A stretch of 64,000 nt of DNA from Psychromonas antarctica (lineage in GTDB: Bacteria; Pseudomonadota; Gammaproteobacteria; Enterobacterales; Psychromonadaceae): NCBI RefSeq assembly GCF_022267535.1, contig NZ_JAHNZV010000005.1, forward strand, positions 1 through 64,000, read 5' to 3'. The notes below the pieces were generated by a model that worked only from the letters and a program-made list of their open reading frames with translations, was not told the DNA's origin and ran no database searches. Each line of letters starts with the position of its first letter. The first letter of the stretch is position 1. The translations under genes and the position numbers were made by a program. Below, piece after piece: positions 19,406 through 29,602 of the stretch.

Positions 19406-21088
19406 TCAATGATGTTCGATGAGTAAAACTCGGCTCTCATAAGGTTCGAGTTTTAGCAGATGCTGCGGTTTACCTAACATCAGCTCAGGGTAATTTCCGA
19501 GGATGTATTTGCCTTGTTGGATCTGCAAATTACTCGGTAATTCACATTCTACCGATTCACCATAATAGTTATTAATGCAGATAAGCGTTTGTTGCTCGCT
19601 ACGGCGTTGATAACAAAATAGCTGCGGATGTTCAGGCATTAAATCGCTATAATCACCCGTGGTGATCACATCAACCTCTTTGCGTATCTCTATCAGCTTT
19701 CTGTAATAATGAAAAACTGAATTTTTATCTGCAAGCGCCTGCTGTACATTTATCTTTTTGTAATTTTCAGCCACACCTAACCAAGGAACTCCTTTTGTAA
19801 AACCACCGTTTTCCGTGTTATCCCATTGAATAGGTGTACGAGAATTGTCTCGCGATTTCTGGGCTAGAATAGCGAGTACGTCTTGTTTATTTTTACCTAG
19901 CTTATTAATCATGATTTCATACATATTGGTACTTTCAAGATCACGGTACTGCTCGATTGAAGAATAGCCTGGATTAGTCATAGCAATCTCTTCACCTTGA
20001 TAAATATAAGGCGTTCCTTGCATCATATGTAGTGAAGTCGCTAGCATTTTTGCCGACTCAACACGATACTGTTGATCATCTCCTAAACGGCTAACGATGC
20101 GCGGCTGATCATGATTACACCAGAATAGGGCTGACCATCCTTTAGCAAACATGCCTTGCTGCCAATGATTAAAAATGCTTTTTAGTTGTAAGAAATCAAA
20201 TGGCGCATTAGTCCATTTTTCACCCTTTGCATAATCGACTTTGAGATGGTGAAAATTAAACACCATCGATAATTCTTTTCCATCGAGCGATGAATATTTT
20301 TGACACTCTTGGAGTGTGGTGGAAGACATCTCACCCACGGTAACAGCGCCATATTTATTAAACACCGACTCACTGAGATCCCGTAAGTATTCATGCACAC
20401 GCGGTCCATCGGTATAGAAGCGGCGCCCATCACCTTGTTCATCATTTAAATAATCTTGCTGCTTAGAGATCAAGTTAATGACATCTAGACGAAAACCATC
20501 AACGCCTTTTTCAGCCCAGAAGCTGATTATATTTTTCACTTGATCACGAACGTTGGGGTTTTCCCAATTCAAATCGGCTTGCTCTTTCGCAAAAAGGTGC
20601 AGGTAATATTGATCCGTTTTCTTATCTAATTCCCATGCATTGCCGCCAAATTTAGACACCCAGTTAGTCGGAGCCTGACCATTAATAGGATCCTTCCAAA
20701 TATAATAATCTCGATATTCACTTTCTTTATTACCCAGTGCTGATTTAAACCAGTGATGCTCTGTTGAAGTATGATTAACCACAATATCAAGAATAATACG
20801 GATGCCTCTTTGATGAGCATTTTCCAGCAACAGATCAAAATCGCCCATACAACCAAAATCAGGGTTAATAGTATAATAATCGGAGATATCATAACCATTA
20901 TCAATCATCGGTGATAAGTAAATTGGGGTAAGCCAAATTGCATCAATACCTAAGGTTTTAAGATAATCTAGTTTAGAGATAATACCGTTAATATCTCCGG
21001 TGCCTTTATCACTACTGTCACAAAAACTTTTAGGATAAATCTGATAAATAGTCGCGCTACGCCACCATTCCCTTTCTACTTTATTCAT
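19406..21088 (-). CDS. treC: Trehalose-6-phosphate hydrolase
   Basis: A 560-residue GH13 enzyme. It shows DAIWLTPIY, DIVVNHTS, GFRLDVINLIS (nucleophile Asp), VGEMSS (acid/base Glu) and WCNHDQPRIVSR (third carboxylate), the four conserved GH13 regions. The start MNKVEREWWRSATIYQIYP is typical of TreC. It cleaves trehalose-6-phosphate from the PTS into glucose and glucose-6-phosphate in the cytoplasm. It follows treB on the same strand, with an intercistronic hairpin in the 88-base gap. Confidence 0.93.
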   Translation of the reverse strand: MNKVEREWWRSATIYQIYPKSFCDSSDKGTGDINGIISKLDYLKTLGIDAIWLTPIYLSPMIDNGYDISDYYTINPDFGCMGDFDLLLENAHQRGIRIILDIVVNHTSTEHHWFKSALGNKESEYRDYYIWKDPINGQAPTNWVSKFGGNAWELDKKTDQYYLHLFAKEQADLNWENPNVRDQVKNIISFWAEKGVDGFRLDVINLISKQQDYLNDEQGDGRRFYTDGPRVHEYLRDLSESVFNKYGAVTVGEMSSTTLQECQKYSSLDGKELSMVFNFHHLKVDYAKGEKWTNAPFDFLQLKSIFNHWQQGMFAKGWSALFWCNHDQPRIVSRLGDDQQYRVESAKMLATSLHMMQGTPYIYQGEEIAMTNPGYSSIEQYRDLESTNMYEIMINKLGKNKQDVLAILAQKSRDNSRTPIQWDNTENGGFTKGVPWLGVAENYKKINVQQALADKNSVFHYYRKLIEIRKEVDVITTGDYSDLMPEHPQLFCYQRRSEQQTLICINNYYGESVECELPSNLQIQQGKYILGNYPELMLGKPQHLLKLEPYESRVLLIEHH

Positions 21089-21121
21089 ATATATTAGCTC
21101 TTAGATTTCTTTAATTAATAA

Positions 21122-21153
21122 AACCGTTGAGTCGCACTTAATACTCAACGGTT
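21122..21153 (-). terminator. Intercistronic hairpin between treB and treC
   Basis: A perfect 11-bp stem (AACCGTTGAGT and ACTCAACGGTT) around a 10-base loop. On the minus strand it is followed by TTATTAAT. It could attenuate transcription into treC or stabilise treB mRNA. Confidence 0.6.
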
Positions 21154-21176
21154 GAGATCTTTTTCAAGATCATGGG

Positions 21177-22634
21177 TTAACTAACCGCAGTTTCTAGCTC
21201 CTCATCAATTAAATCAACTTCCTTAAGATCACCTTTCTTTTCAGCTCGTTTATAAAAAATCATGGTTAAAGCAATTGGTACAACGATAGCAGCAAGCATC
21301 GCCACAGCGTAAACACCCCAGTATTGTGGCTGAATAGATAAAATACCTGGTAGTCCACCTACGCCAATCCCATTAGCCATTACTCCGGCAAGACCACAAA
21401 TACCCGCAGCAACTGCAGAACCTACCATTGCACTTAGCATTGGGAATTTATATTTTAGATTGATACCGTACATAGCTGGCTCGGTGACACCTAGAAATGC
21501 TGAGATTGCCGCAGGTATCGAAATTTCACGCTCATTATGTTTTTTACTGATCCAGATAATACCGGCAACAGCAGAACCTTGGGCGATATTCGATAATGCA
21601 ATTAACGGCCAGATGGGTGTTCCGCCCATATCCTGCATTAACTGTAAGTCAACCGCATTAGTTGTATGGTGAATGCCCGTTATAACCAATGGAGCATAAA
21701 AGAAACCAAAAATCATCGACCCAAATACAGCAAAATCACCGGTCATGGCCACCTTGGCTGCATAGCCGACAGCATTGCCAATTTCACGTCCGATTGGGCC
21801 AATAATCGCATGCGCCAAAAAGACCGCTGCTAATAAAGAGATAAAAGGCACAACCACTAAATACAAATAGGCAGGAATAATACGCTTCAGGTTTGTTTCA
21901 ATCAGAGCTAATACAACACCGGCTAAGATAGCTGGAATAACCTGCGCTTGATAACCTACTTTCTCCATAACGAAAAAGCCGAAATCCCAAACATCTGGCG
22001 TTCCCGAGCCGATACCGTAAGCATTCATCAATTGTGGCGACACCAATGTAATGCCCAATACAATACCGAGAACAGGAGTTCCCCCGAGTTTCTTCACCGT
22101 CGACCAACAAACAGCAACGGGTAAGAAGTGGAATATAGCTTCACCGAGTAACCAAAGAAAAGAGTGAACCGCTGCCCAAAACTGGCTAATTTCAACCAAG
22201 GTTTTACCATCGAACATACGAATATCGCCGATGACATTTCTAAAACCGAGAATTAGACCACCCGTAATAATCGCCGGTAAAAGAGGTACAAAAATTTCCG
22301 CCATATGAGAGATACCGCGCTCAAGCAGGTTCATATTTTTTCGTGCAGCCAATTTTGTGGCTTCTTTATCCGCTTCTTTACTGCCGGTTATCTCAGTTAA
22401 TATTTTATAAACTTCATCAACTTCAGTTCCGATCACGATTTGAAACTGCCCCGCAGTCGTAAAGGCACCCTTTACCATCGGAATTTTTTCAATTTCTTTG
22501 ACTTTTGCTACGTCAGGATTGTTTAAGGCAAAGCGCAAGCGCGTTAAGCAATGGCTGACACTTGCTATATTGCTCTGCCCCCCAATAAGCTCAATCAAGC
22601 GTTCAACTTGTTGCGGATCAATTTTTTTACTCAT
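21177..22634 (-). CDS. treB: PTS trehalose-specific IIBC component
   Basis: A 485-residue membrane permease. The N-terminal IIB domain has its phosphorylated cysteine in SHCLTRLRFAL (C28). The IIC domain has about ten hydrophobic segments and the family sequence GITEPA-like GVTEPAMYGINLKYKFP. It imports trehalose as trehalose-6-phosphate; the IIA-Glc partner is encoded elsewhere. First gene of treB-treC, with two mirror-image operators just upstream and treR beyond them. Confidence 0.94.
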   Translation of the reverse strand: MSKKIDPQQVERLIELIGGQSNIASVSHCLTRLRFALNNPDVAKVKEIEKIPMVKGAFTTAGQFQIVIGTEVDEVYKILTEITGSKEADKEATKLAARKNMNLLERGISHMAEIFVPLLPAIITGGLILGFRNVIGDIRMFDGKTLVEISQFWAAVHSFLWLLGEAIFHFLPVAVCWSTVKKLGGTPVLGIVLGITLVSPQLMNAYGIGSGTPDVWDFGFFVMEKVGYQAQVIPAILAGVVLALIETNLKRIIPAYLYLVVVPFISLLAAVFLAHAIIGPIGREIGNAVGYAAKVAMTGDFAVFGSMIFGFFYAPLVITGIHHTTNAVDLQLMQDMGGTPIWPLIALSNIAQGSAVAGIIWISKKHNEREISIPAAISAFLGVTEPAMYGINLKYKFPMLSAMVGSAVAAGICGLAGVMANGIGVGGLPGILSIQPQYWGVYAVAMLAAIVVPIALTMIFYKRAEKKGDLKEVDLIDEELETAVS

Positions 22635-22666
22635 TTCAATTCCCTTCTGTTGTGAGAGTTAATAAA

Positions 22667-22682
22667 ATGGGACCGCTCCCAT
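22667..22682. promoter_or_regulatory. TreR operator 1 (ATGGGACCGCTCCCAT)
   Basis: A near-palindrome with the central CG typical of LacI-family operators, 33 bases upstream of the treB start. TreR boxes in related bacteria have a GGGA...TCCC core. The regulator gene is adjacent. Confidence 0.75.
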
Positions 22683-22718
22683 ATACCCTTATGGTAACGC
22701 AAGCGACTTCCAACTTAA

Positions 22719-22734
22719 ATGGGAGCGGTCCCAT
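22719..22734. promoter_or_regulatory. TreR operator 2 (ATGGGAGCGGTCCCAT)
   Basis: The exact reverse complement of operator 1, 52 bases away centre to centre, about five helical turns, which would suit looping. On the plus side a possible Crp site (TGGGT-N6-TCACA, 22737-22752) overlaps a CATAAT -10-like hexamer (22751-22756). Confidence 0.72.
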
Positions 22735-22824
22735 TTTGGGTTGTAAATCACATAATAGGGGTAACCAGCACAGATAAAGCGTAGGAAAAAAGTACCAATT
22801 ATGTGCAGCCTGAGGAGCTTTAAT

Positions 22825-22887
22825 ATGACCAAACTGATCACGATTCTAATCATCGTACTGTTTTGCGTACTTCAAGACGATTGTTAG
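22825..22887 (+). CDS. Possible 20-residue hydrophobic peptide
   Basis: An ATG with GAGGAG eight bases upstream opens a 20-codon frame, MTKLITILIIVLFCVLQDDC. It has a short basic start, about 13 hydrophobic residues and an acidic, cysteine-ended tail. The layout resembles small membrane toxins of the Ibs type in E. coli (about 19 residues, M-x-[KR]-L-[VI]-x-I-L-I pattern), but no antisense RNA or terminator was recognised. It is divergent from treB and could share the TreR/Crp region. Expression is unproven; it may be chance or a remnant. Confidence 0.4.
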   Translation: MTKLITILIIVLFCVLQDDC

Positions 22888-22911
22888 CAGGGGTAGCTCA
22901 GAAAAAAGATA

Positions 22912-22950
22912 GAAATAGCGGCACTGTATCAATTGGCTTATCCTGGGTGG
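22912..22950 (+). repeat. Dispersed GAAATAGCGG-core repeat, copy B
   Basis: GAAATAGCGGCACTGTATCA followed by ATT(G)GCTTATCC matches the other copies. Upstream, TAGCTCAG corresponds to TAGCTGAG in copy D, but the spacer between is shorter. A GTTACCTCGAGATG segment at about 23008-23021 resembles the far end of copy C in inverted orientation. Confidence 0.6.
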
Positions 22951-23140
22951 AGATGATCTAGATGGCTCGATCTACCCCGCCATTTTTGCGAAGCATACTA
23001 TCTCCATGTTACCTCGAGATGATATTCAAGCTAATTACCGTGGGGCAAGTTAAGTTGCACATATCTTCGCAGTTATAAAACATCAAGGTAAAGTGACTAT
23101 GTTGCAATTTTATGCCGAGAAGCTAAGCACAATTTAGTTT

Positions 23141-23172
23141 CTGATTTTGCATCTTGAAGTATCATGGGTATA
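23141..23172. repeat. One end of a MITE-like element
   Basis: CTGATTTTGCAT followed by a tract ending ATGGGTATA matches, as reverse complement, about 27 of 32 bases at the left end of the 49300-49620 element. I could not find a partner end, so it is probably a solo or decayed copy. Confidence 0.5.
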
Positions 23173-23192
23173 AAGGTTACTACCCCTTTACT

Positions 23193-24149
23193 TCAAACGT
23201 TTTGATTTATAGGTATTTTTTGCGTTAAATGTGTTACTTCTTGATCTCCCCCTAACTGTTTGATTAGCAAGTTAGCGGATGCCTCTCCAGCGGCATAGTA
23301 ACCAGGATCGACACTAAATGTATTGGGGAAAATAAATGCTAACAACTCCGTCGCGCCAACCCCCGAAACCAATATATCAGCACGATCAAGTTCTTGTAAA
23401 CGCTTGGCAACCCCGATAGCCAAGGTATCACTAGCACAAACAATTGCTTGAGTTTCCGACGTAAGGACTAAATCAGTCAATTCATAGGCACTTTTATAAC
23501 TAAGCTGTCCGGTCTGAAAGCACGCCTTAATATTTGCTGCTTTACAATAATCCAAATAAGCATTAAGGCGCATTAGCCCCGTCGTTTTATCCTTAACATC
23601 AACACCAATAAAGCTAATATGTTGCTTTTTCTGCTTTGTAATATAAGCGATCACCTGATTAATAATGCCGTAATTATCATAACCAACAGAAGAAACATTA
23701 TCACTATCCACTGCAATTACGACCGCTTTATGCGCTAATTTTTCAAGCGTAGATAGATCGTACCCAGTAAAACCAAATAGAATCACGCCATCAACATTTC
23801 TTTTTTGTAGGACAGCTAAGTGCTCATTTGTTTTAGCGCTGCTAAATTGTCCTTCCATAATAAGGGCATCATAGCCTGCAGCATAAACAGTATCTAGAAT
23901 GCCACTCACCGCTTTATTTTCAGAGACGGAATCAAGGCGAGAAACAATAATCCCCACCACTTTGCTACGTCCGCCTCCCATAGCCTGAGCCGACTTAGAC
24001 GGTACAAAACCAGACTCTTGAATAAGCCGTTCAACTTTTTCTCTGGTGCTCGCCTTTACCTTAGGATGATTGGTTAACACACGAGAAACGGTCGATTTTC
24101 CAACCCCAGCTAACTTTGCAATGTCGACGATGGTAAGTTTTTTTGTCAT
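23193..24149 (-). CDS. treR: TreR, LacI-family trehalose operon repressor
   Basis: A 318-residue LacI/GalR regulator. The N-terminal helix-turn-helix and hinge read TIVDIAKLAGVGKSTVSRVL (6-25), ending in SAQAMGGGRSKVVGIIV. The periplasmic-binding-type effector domain follows (60-310). Length and the MEGQFS segment agree with TreR, whose inducer is trehalose-6-phosphate. It lies behind treB on the same strand but is separated by 558 bases with operators and repeats, so it has its own promoter. A shared terminator shields it from purA. Confidence 0.9.
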   Translation of the reverse strand: MTKKLTIVDIAKLAGVGKSTVSRVLTNHPKVKASTREKVERLIQESGFVPSKSAQAMGGGRSKVVGIIVSRLDSVSENKAVSGILDTVYAAGYDALIMEGQFSSAKTNEHLAVLQKRNVDGVILFGFTGYDLSTLEKLAHKAVVIAVDSDNVSSVGYDNYGIINQVIAYITKQKKQHISFIGVDVKDKTTGLMRLNAYLDYCKAANIKACFQTGQLSYKSAYELTDLVLTSETQAIVCASDTLAIGVAKRLQELDRADILVSGVGATELLAFIFPNTFSVDPGYYAAGEASANLLIKQLGGDQEVTHLTQKIPINQNV

Positions 24150-24240
24150 AAATTTATTCGACCTAAAAGATACTGTTTGGATATCGCCGTAAGGCGATTC
24201 TTTAATTATTGTGATTAGAATTGTTCAATAGTGTAGAGCA

Positions 24241-24281
24241 AAAAAAACCGTATCACTTTTCAGTAGTACGGTTTTTTATTA
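24241..24281 (-). terminator. Terminator of purA
   Basis: AAAACCGTA/TACGGTTTT stem with a 14-base loop and A/T runs on both sides, 19 bases past the purA stop and upstream of treR. Confidence 0.85.
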
Positions 24282-24299
24282 GGCTTTTAAATTAACGAT

Positions 24300-25628
<1,329 letters not shown>

Positions 25629-25876
25629 CTAGCGAATTGAGAAAAGATTTTAGCAAACATTAATCGTCCATTTCAATCTCTTTATGATTAAATCCGAAGG
25701 GAAACGAATCTAAATCAACTAGTTGTAATATCCTTCGCTTTCATTAAAACTGTAACCCATTATTTTTTATAACTATTTCAATTATCGTCGGGTATTTTTT
25801 AGGGAAAGTATTAATACCTTAACTGGCAATTTCGACGCGCGTAACGGTCAGATGACAGAGGGCTTTTAGTCAATAA

Positions 25877-25975
25877 CCTCAGCTCGGGGTAAGCAAATCG
25901 ATACAGTACCGCTATTTCCGAGGATTTCTACGTAAACTCAGCGACCAATAGCCCGCTATTGCCACACAGAGTTAC
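25877..25975 (-). repeat. Dispersed GAAATAGCGG-core repeat, copy C (full length)
   Basis: Read on the minus strand it runs GTAACTC...GGCAATAGCGG...TATTGGT.GCTGAG...GGAAATAGCGGTACTG...GCTTACCCCGAGCTGAGG. It aligns over nearly 100 bases with copy D at 34387, with small gaps. It lies in the 624-base gap between purA and fusA, which holds no gene. Confidence 0.7.
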
Positions 25976-26187
25976 CTCGATCTACACAAAACCATCAATA
26001 ATAGATGGTGTGAGTTTTTAACTTTATGATCTTGATGTAAATTTCGCATTCATTCTCCCGAGTTGAGGTTAAATATAATTACTTAACCACCTTCCAAGTT
26101 GAACAGAAATAAATAACAGAGGGTTGCGCTGTAACAAGCAAACAGAATAGAGAGCGATATCTACTCCATCTAGCTTCGCTGGGCAAA

Positions 26188-26227
26188 CAAAAAAGCCCCG
26201 CTTATTTTCATAAGCGGGGCTTTTTTC
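26188..26227 (-). terminator. Terminator of fusA
   Basis: AAAAAAGCCCCGCTTA pairs perfectly with TAAGCGGGGCTTTTTT around TTTTCA, 20 bases past the stop. Confidence 0.92.
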
Positions 26228-26246
26228 AAAAGTCAGCTAAAAGAGT

Positions 26247-28343
26247 TTATTTCTTAGCAGCTGCTTTGTCGGCTTTAACTTTTTCAATAACAGCTTCTGA
26301 AACACTGCCAGGACAAGGCATGTAGTTCTTAAACTGCATTGAGTACTGGCCACGGCCTGAAGTCATTGTACGTAGTGAACCGATGTAACCAAACATTTCT
26401 GAAAGTGGAACATCCGCTTTAATACGTACGCCAGAAGCACCAGCTTCTTGACCAGCGATCATGCCACGACGACGACTAAGGTCACCGATAACATCACCAA
26501 CATGGTCATCTGGCGTGAACACGTCTACAGCCATAATAGGCTCCAGAAGTTGTGCACCCGCTTTAGGGATTGACTGACGGAATGCGCCACGAGCTGCTAA
26601 TTCAAATGCGACTGCAGATGAATCCACGGCGTGGAAACCACCATCGAAAAGCTCGATTTCAACGTCAAGTACAGGGAAACCAGCAAGTACACCCGTATTC
26701 ATCATGCTCTTGAAGCCTTTCTCAATCGCAGGGAAGAACTCTTTAGGAACATTACCACCAACAACTTTCGAGGTGAATACAAAACCACTTCCAGCTTCAC
26801 CAGGCTTGATACGGTAATCGATTTTACCGAACTGACCAGAACCACCAGACTGTTTCTTGTGCGTGTAAGAATCTTCAATTTCTTGAGTGATTGTTTCACG
26901 GTAAGCAACTTGAGGTTCACCTACTATTAAGTCAACACCGTAAGTACGTTTAAGGATATCTACTTTGATATCTAAGTGAAGCTCACCCATACCAGACAGG
27001 ATTGTTTCACCTGAATCGATATCAGTTTCAACTTTAAACGTTGGATCTTCAGCAACCATTTTACCGATAGCAATACCCATTTTCTCAGTTGAACCTTTAT
27101 CTTTAGGTGTAACTGAGATAGAGATTACTGGGTTAGGGAATACCATCGCTTCAAGGATGATTGGATCTTTTGGATCACATAATGTGTGACCCGTTTGCAC
27201 GTTAGTCTTCATACCAACGATAGCGATGATATCACCCGCTTGTGCTGAAGTAAGTTCGTTACGGTCATCTGCCTGCATTTCACACATACGGCCAACACGC
27301 TCAGTTTTACCTGTTGCGGCATTCATGATCGTATCGCCTTTCTTAAGTGTACCTGAGTAGATACGTACGAAAGTAAGCGAACCAAAACGGTCATCTGTGA
27401 TTTTGAATGCTAACGCTTTAAATGATTCATCTGCAGAAACCAATGCAAATTTACCATTAGGCTCACCTTCTTCGTCTGTAAGCGGTTGCGGATCAACTTC
27501 ATGTGGAGCAGGTAGATAATCAACAACAGCATCAAGAATGTTTTGCACACCCTTGTTTTTAAACGCAGAACCACAGTAAGTTGGGAAGAAGTCCATTGTA
27601 CGTGTACCTTTACGGATACAACGCTTGATTTCTTCTAGAGAAGGCTCAACACCCTCTTCTAAATACGCTTCCATTAGATCATCATCTTGCTCAACCGCTG
27701 TTTCGATCAGTTTTTCACGGTATTCTTCAACAAGATCAACCATGTCTGCAGGAATATCAGTAATTTCGTAGTTTTCTGGAAGACCAGTATCATCCCAGAT
27801 GTATGCTTTACGTGTAAGCAAGTCAACAACGCCACAAAATTCATCTTCAATACCGATTGGTAGAACCATTACTAGTGGGTTCGCACCTAATACGGTTTCA
27901 GTTTGCTTAACAACGCGGTAAAAATCAGCACCCATACGGTCTAATTTATTAACGAAGATAATACGTGCAACTTTTGAGTCATTCGCATAACGCCAGTTGG
28001 TTTCTGATTGCGGTTCAACACCACCACTACCACAGAATACACCGATACCACCATCCAATACTTTAAGAGAACGGTATACTTCAACAGTGAAGTCAACGTG
28101 TCCAGGAGTATCGATAACATTTAAACGGTGATCTTTCCAGAAACAAGTTACAGCAGCAGACTGGATAGTAATACCGCGCTCAGCTTCCTGTTCCATAAAG
28201 TCAGTTGTAGATTCGCCGTCATGTACTTCACCAGTTTTGTGGATCTGACCGGTAAGCTTTAGGATACGCTCGGTTGTGGTAGTTTTACCCGCATCAACGT
28301 GCGCGAAAATACCAATATTTCTGTATTTTGTTAAATCTTTCAT
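26247..28343 (-). CDS. fusA: Elongation factor G, second copy (EF-G 2 type)
   Basis: A 698-residue translational GTPase with AHVDAGKTT (14-22), [11 protein letters not shown] (switch I), DTPGHVDFT and [10 protein letters not shown]. Domains II-V are complete, with the domain IV loop [12 protein letters not shown] drives tRNA-mRNA translocation and, with RRF, ribosome recycling. It stands alone between purA and menA, without rpsL, rpsG or tuf, which is where marine gammaproteobacteria often carry a second EF-G. The str-operon copy should exist elsewhere; that is inference. It has its own strong terminator. Confidence 0.93.
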   Translation of the reverse strand: MKDLTKYRNIGIFAHVDAGKTTTTERILKLTGQIHKTGEVHDGESTTDFMEQEAERGITIQSAAVTCFWKDHRLNVIDTPGHVDFTVEVYRSLKVLDGGIGVFCGSGGVEPQSETNWRYANDSKVARIIFVNKLDRMGADFYRVVKQTETVLGANPLVMVLPIGIEDEFCGVVDLLTRKAYIWDDTGLPENYEITDIPADMVDLVEEYREKLIETAVEQDDDLMEAYLEEGVEPSLEEIKRCIRKGTRTMDFFPTYCGSAFKNKGVQNILDAVVDYLPAPHEVDPQPLTDEEGEPNGKFALVSADESFKALAFKITDDRFGSLTFVRIYSGTLKKGDTIMNAATGKTERVGRMCEMQADDRNELTSAQAGDIIAIVGMKTNVQTGHTLCDPKDPIILEAMVFPNPVISISVTPKDKGSTEKMGIAIGKMVAEDPTFKVETDIDSGETILSGMGELHLDIKVDILKRTYGVDLIVGEPQVAYRETITQEIEDSYTHKKQSGGSGQFGKIDYRIKPGEAGSGFVFTSKVVGGNVPKEFFPAIEKGFKSMMNTGVLAGFPVLDVEIELFDGGFHAVDSSAVAFELAARGAFRQSIPKAGAQLLEPIMAVDVFTPDDHVGDVIGDLSRRRGMIAGQEAGASGVRIKADVPLSEMFGYIGSLRTMTSGRGQYSMQFKNYMPCPGSVSEAVIEKVKADKAAAKK

Positions 28344-28550
28344 TTTTTATACTCAGTCAGTTAATAAAAATCGAATCAATATTCCGAGGCATTATACAAT
28401 CTTTACCGTTAAACAGAACACGGAATTTAAAAAAAACAGAAAATATGTTGATTTTTTCGCCATTATTTTGCTTGATTTTAAAAAAACAGGCTAAATAGTG
28501 AGAAAACGAGCCTCTCCTATAAATTACAGCAGCTATTTTAAATCGTCATT

Positions 28551-29474
28551 CTAATTAATAGGAATGAAAATCAGGGCAAACAGTGCAGAAAAAGCAAATG
28601 TACTTAAAGCCGTATTTTTTAATTCTTTATTAAACGTATCTCCGTCACGAAGATCCTTGCTAATAGCATGATGTAAAGACAAGCAACTTTTGCCTAGCGG
28701 ACCTAAAGAAAGCAGGAAACAAAATTGCCAGTAGTACAACGTTCCACTATTCATTAAATACACGGCGGCGAGTAAAGGCGCTGTTAAAACTAAAAAAAGG
28801 TGGTATATAAATGCCGATTTACGTCCCCATAAGACCACCAGTGTAATTTTATGAGCCGCTTGATCGCTGTACATGTCGCGGATATTATTAATATTCAATA
28901 CTGCAACAGACAACATGCCGACGCTGCATGCCGGTAGCAACAACCACCAGTTAAAGGTGTGCGCGTACAGGTAGTAGCTACCAACAACGCCTAATAAACC
29001 AAAAAAAATAAATACAGCTAAATCACCCAGTGCATAATAGCCATAAGGTACTTTTCCCATTGTATAAGAGATAGCGGCGGCAATCGCGAGCAAGCCAAAG
29101 AGTAAAAATAGTAACCAACTTTTGAGATCACTGCCTAATGCGACCACCAGCAAACACAACCCAGAGATAAAACACAACGCAGTGGTTAGCATAATCGCTT
29201 TTTTCATACCGCTTTGGCTAATCAAACCAGTTTGCATTGCCCGCGTGGGGCCAACTCGCGTTTCATTATCAGTGCCAGAGACCGCATCACCATAATCGTT
29301 GGCGAGATTAGATAATATTTGTAGTAGCAGCGCAGTGAGCAGCGCAAAGCTAAAAATAAGCACATTGAAGATACCCGCTTGTGCGGCGAGACCAGCGGCT
29401 AACAGAATCGATGCGGCAGCAAGAGGTAGAGTACGTAACCGTAAGGCGCTTATCCAAACCGAAACCTTGTTCAT
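28551..29474 (-). CDS. menA: 1,4-dihydroxy-2-naphthoate octaprenyltransferase
   Basis: A 307-residue UbiA-superfamily membrane enzyme with about eight helices. The first prenyl-diphosphate site is NDYGDAVSGTDNE; the second is NNIRDMYSDQAAHK. It attaches the isoprenoid tail (from IspB-type synthases) to DHNA to give demethylmenaquinone. It is divergent from menF-D-H-B, with about 130 bases between, so both arms of menaquinone synthesis may share regulation. No terminator was identified after it. Confidence 0.93.
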   Translation of the reverse strand: MNKVSVWISALRLRTLPLAAASILLAAGLAAQAGIFNVLIFSFALLTALLLQILSNLANDYGDAVSGTDNETRVGPTRAMQTGLISQSGMKKAIMLTTALCFISGLCLLVVALGSDLKSWLLFLLFGLLAIAAAISYTMGKVPYGYYALGDLAVFIFFGLLGVVGSYYLYAHTFNWWLLLPACSVGMLSVAVLNINNIRDMYSDQAAHKITLVVLWGRKSAFIYHLFLVLTAPLLAAVYLMNSGTLYYWQFCFLLSLGPLGKSCLSLHHAISKDLRDGDTFNKELKNTALSTFAFSALFALIFIPIN

Positions 29475-29602
29475 CTAAATTTTCCTAAGTATGATATGCA
29501 CTCTTCCAATTAGGAATAAAGCGTAATTCGCGCTACATTAGCAAACTTGAATCTACAATACCAATAGCTACCTAAGGTTGCACCAAGCAAAACGTTAACT
29601 CC

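Noticed and set aside
22890-22901. GGGGTAGCTCAG, like a tRNA D-arm
   Set aside because: No acceptor, anticodon or T-arm follows at the right spacing. The segment is better explained as part of dispersed repeat copy B (TAGCTGAG in copy D).
25645-25665. Possible PurR operator upstream of purA
   Set aside because: Only one half (GCAAAC) matches the PurR consensus; the other half is not recognisable.
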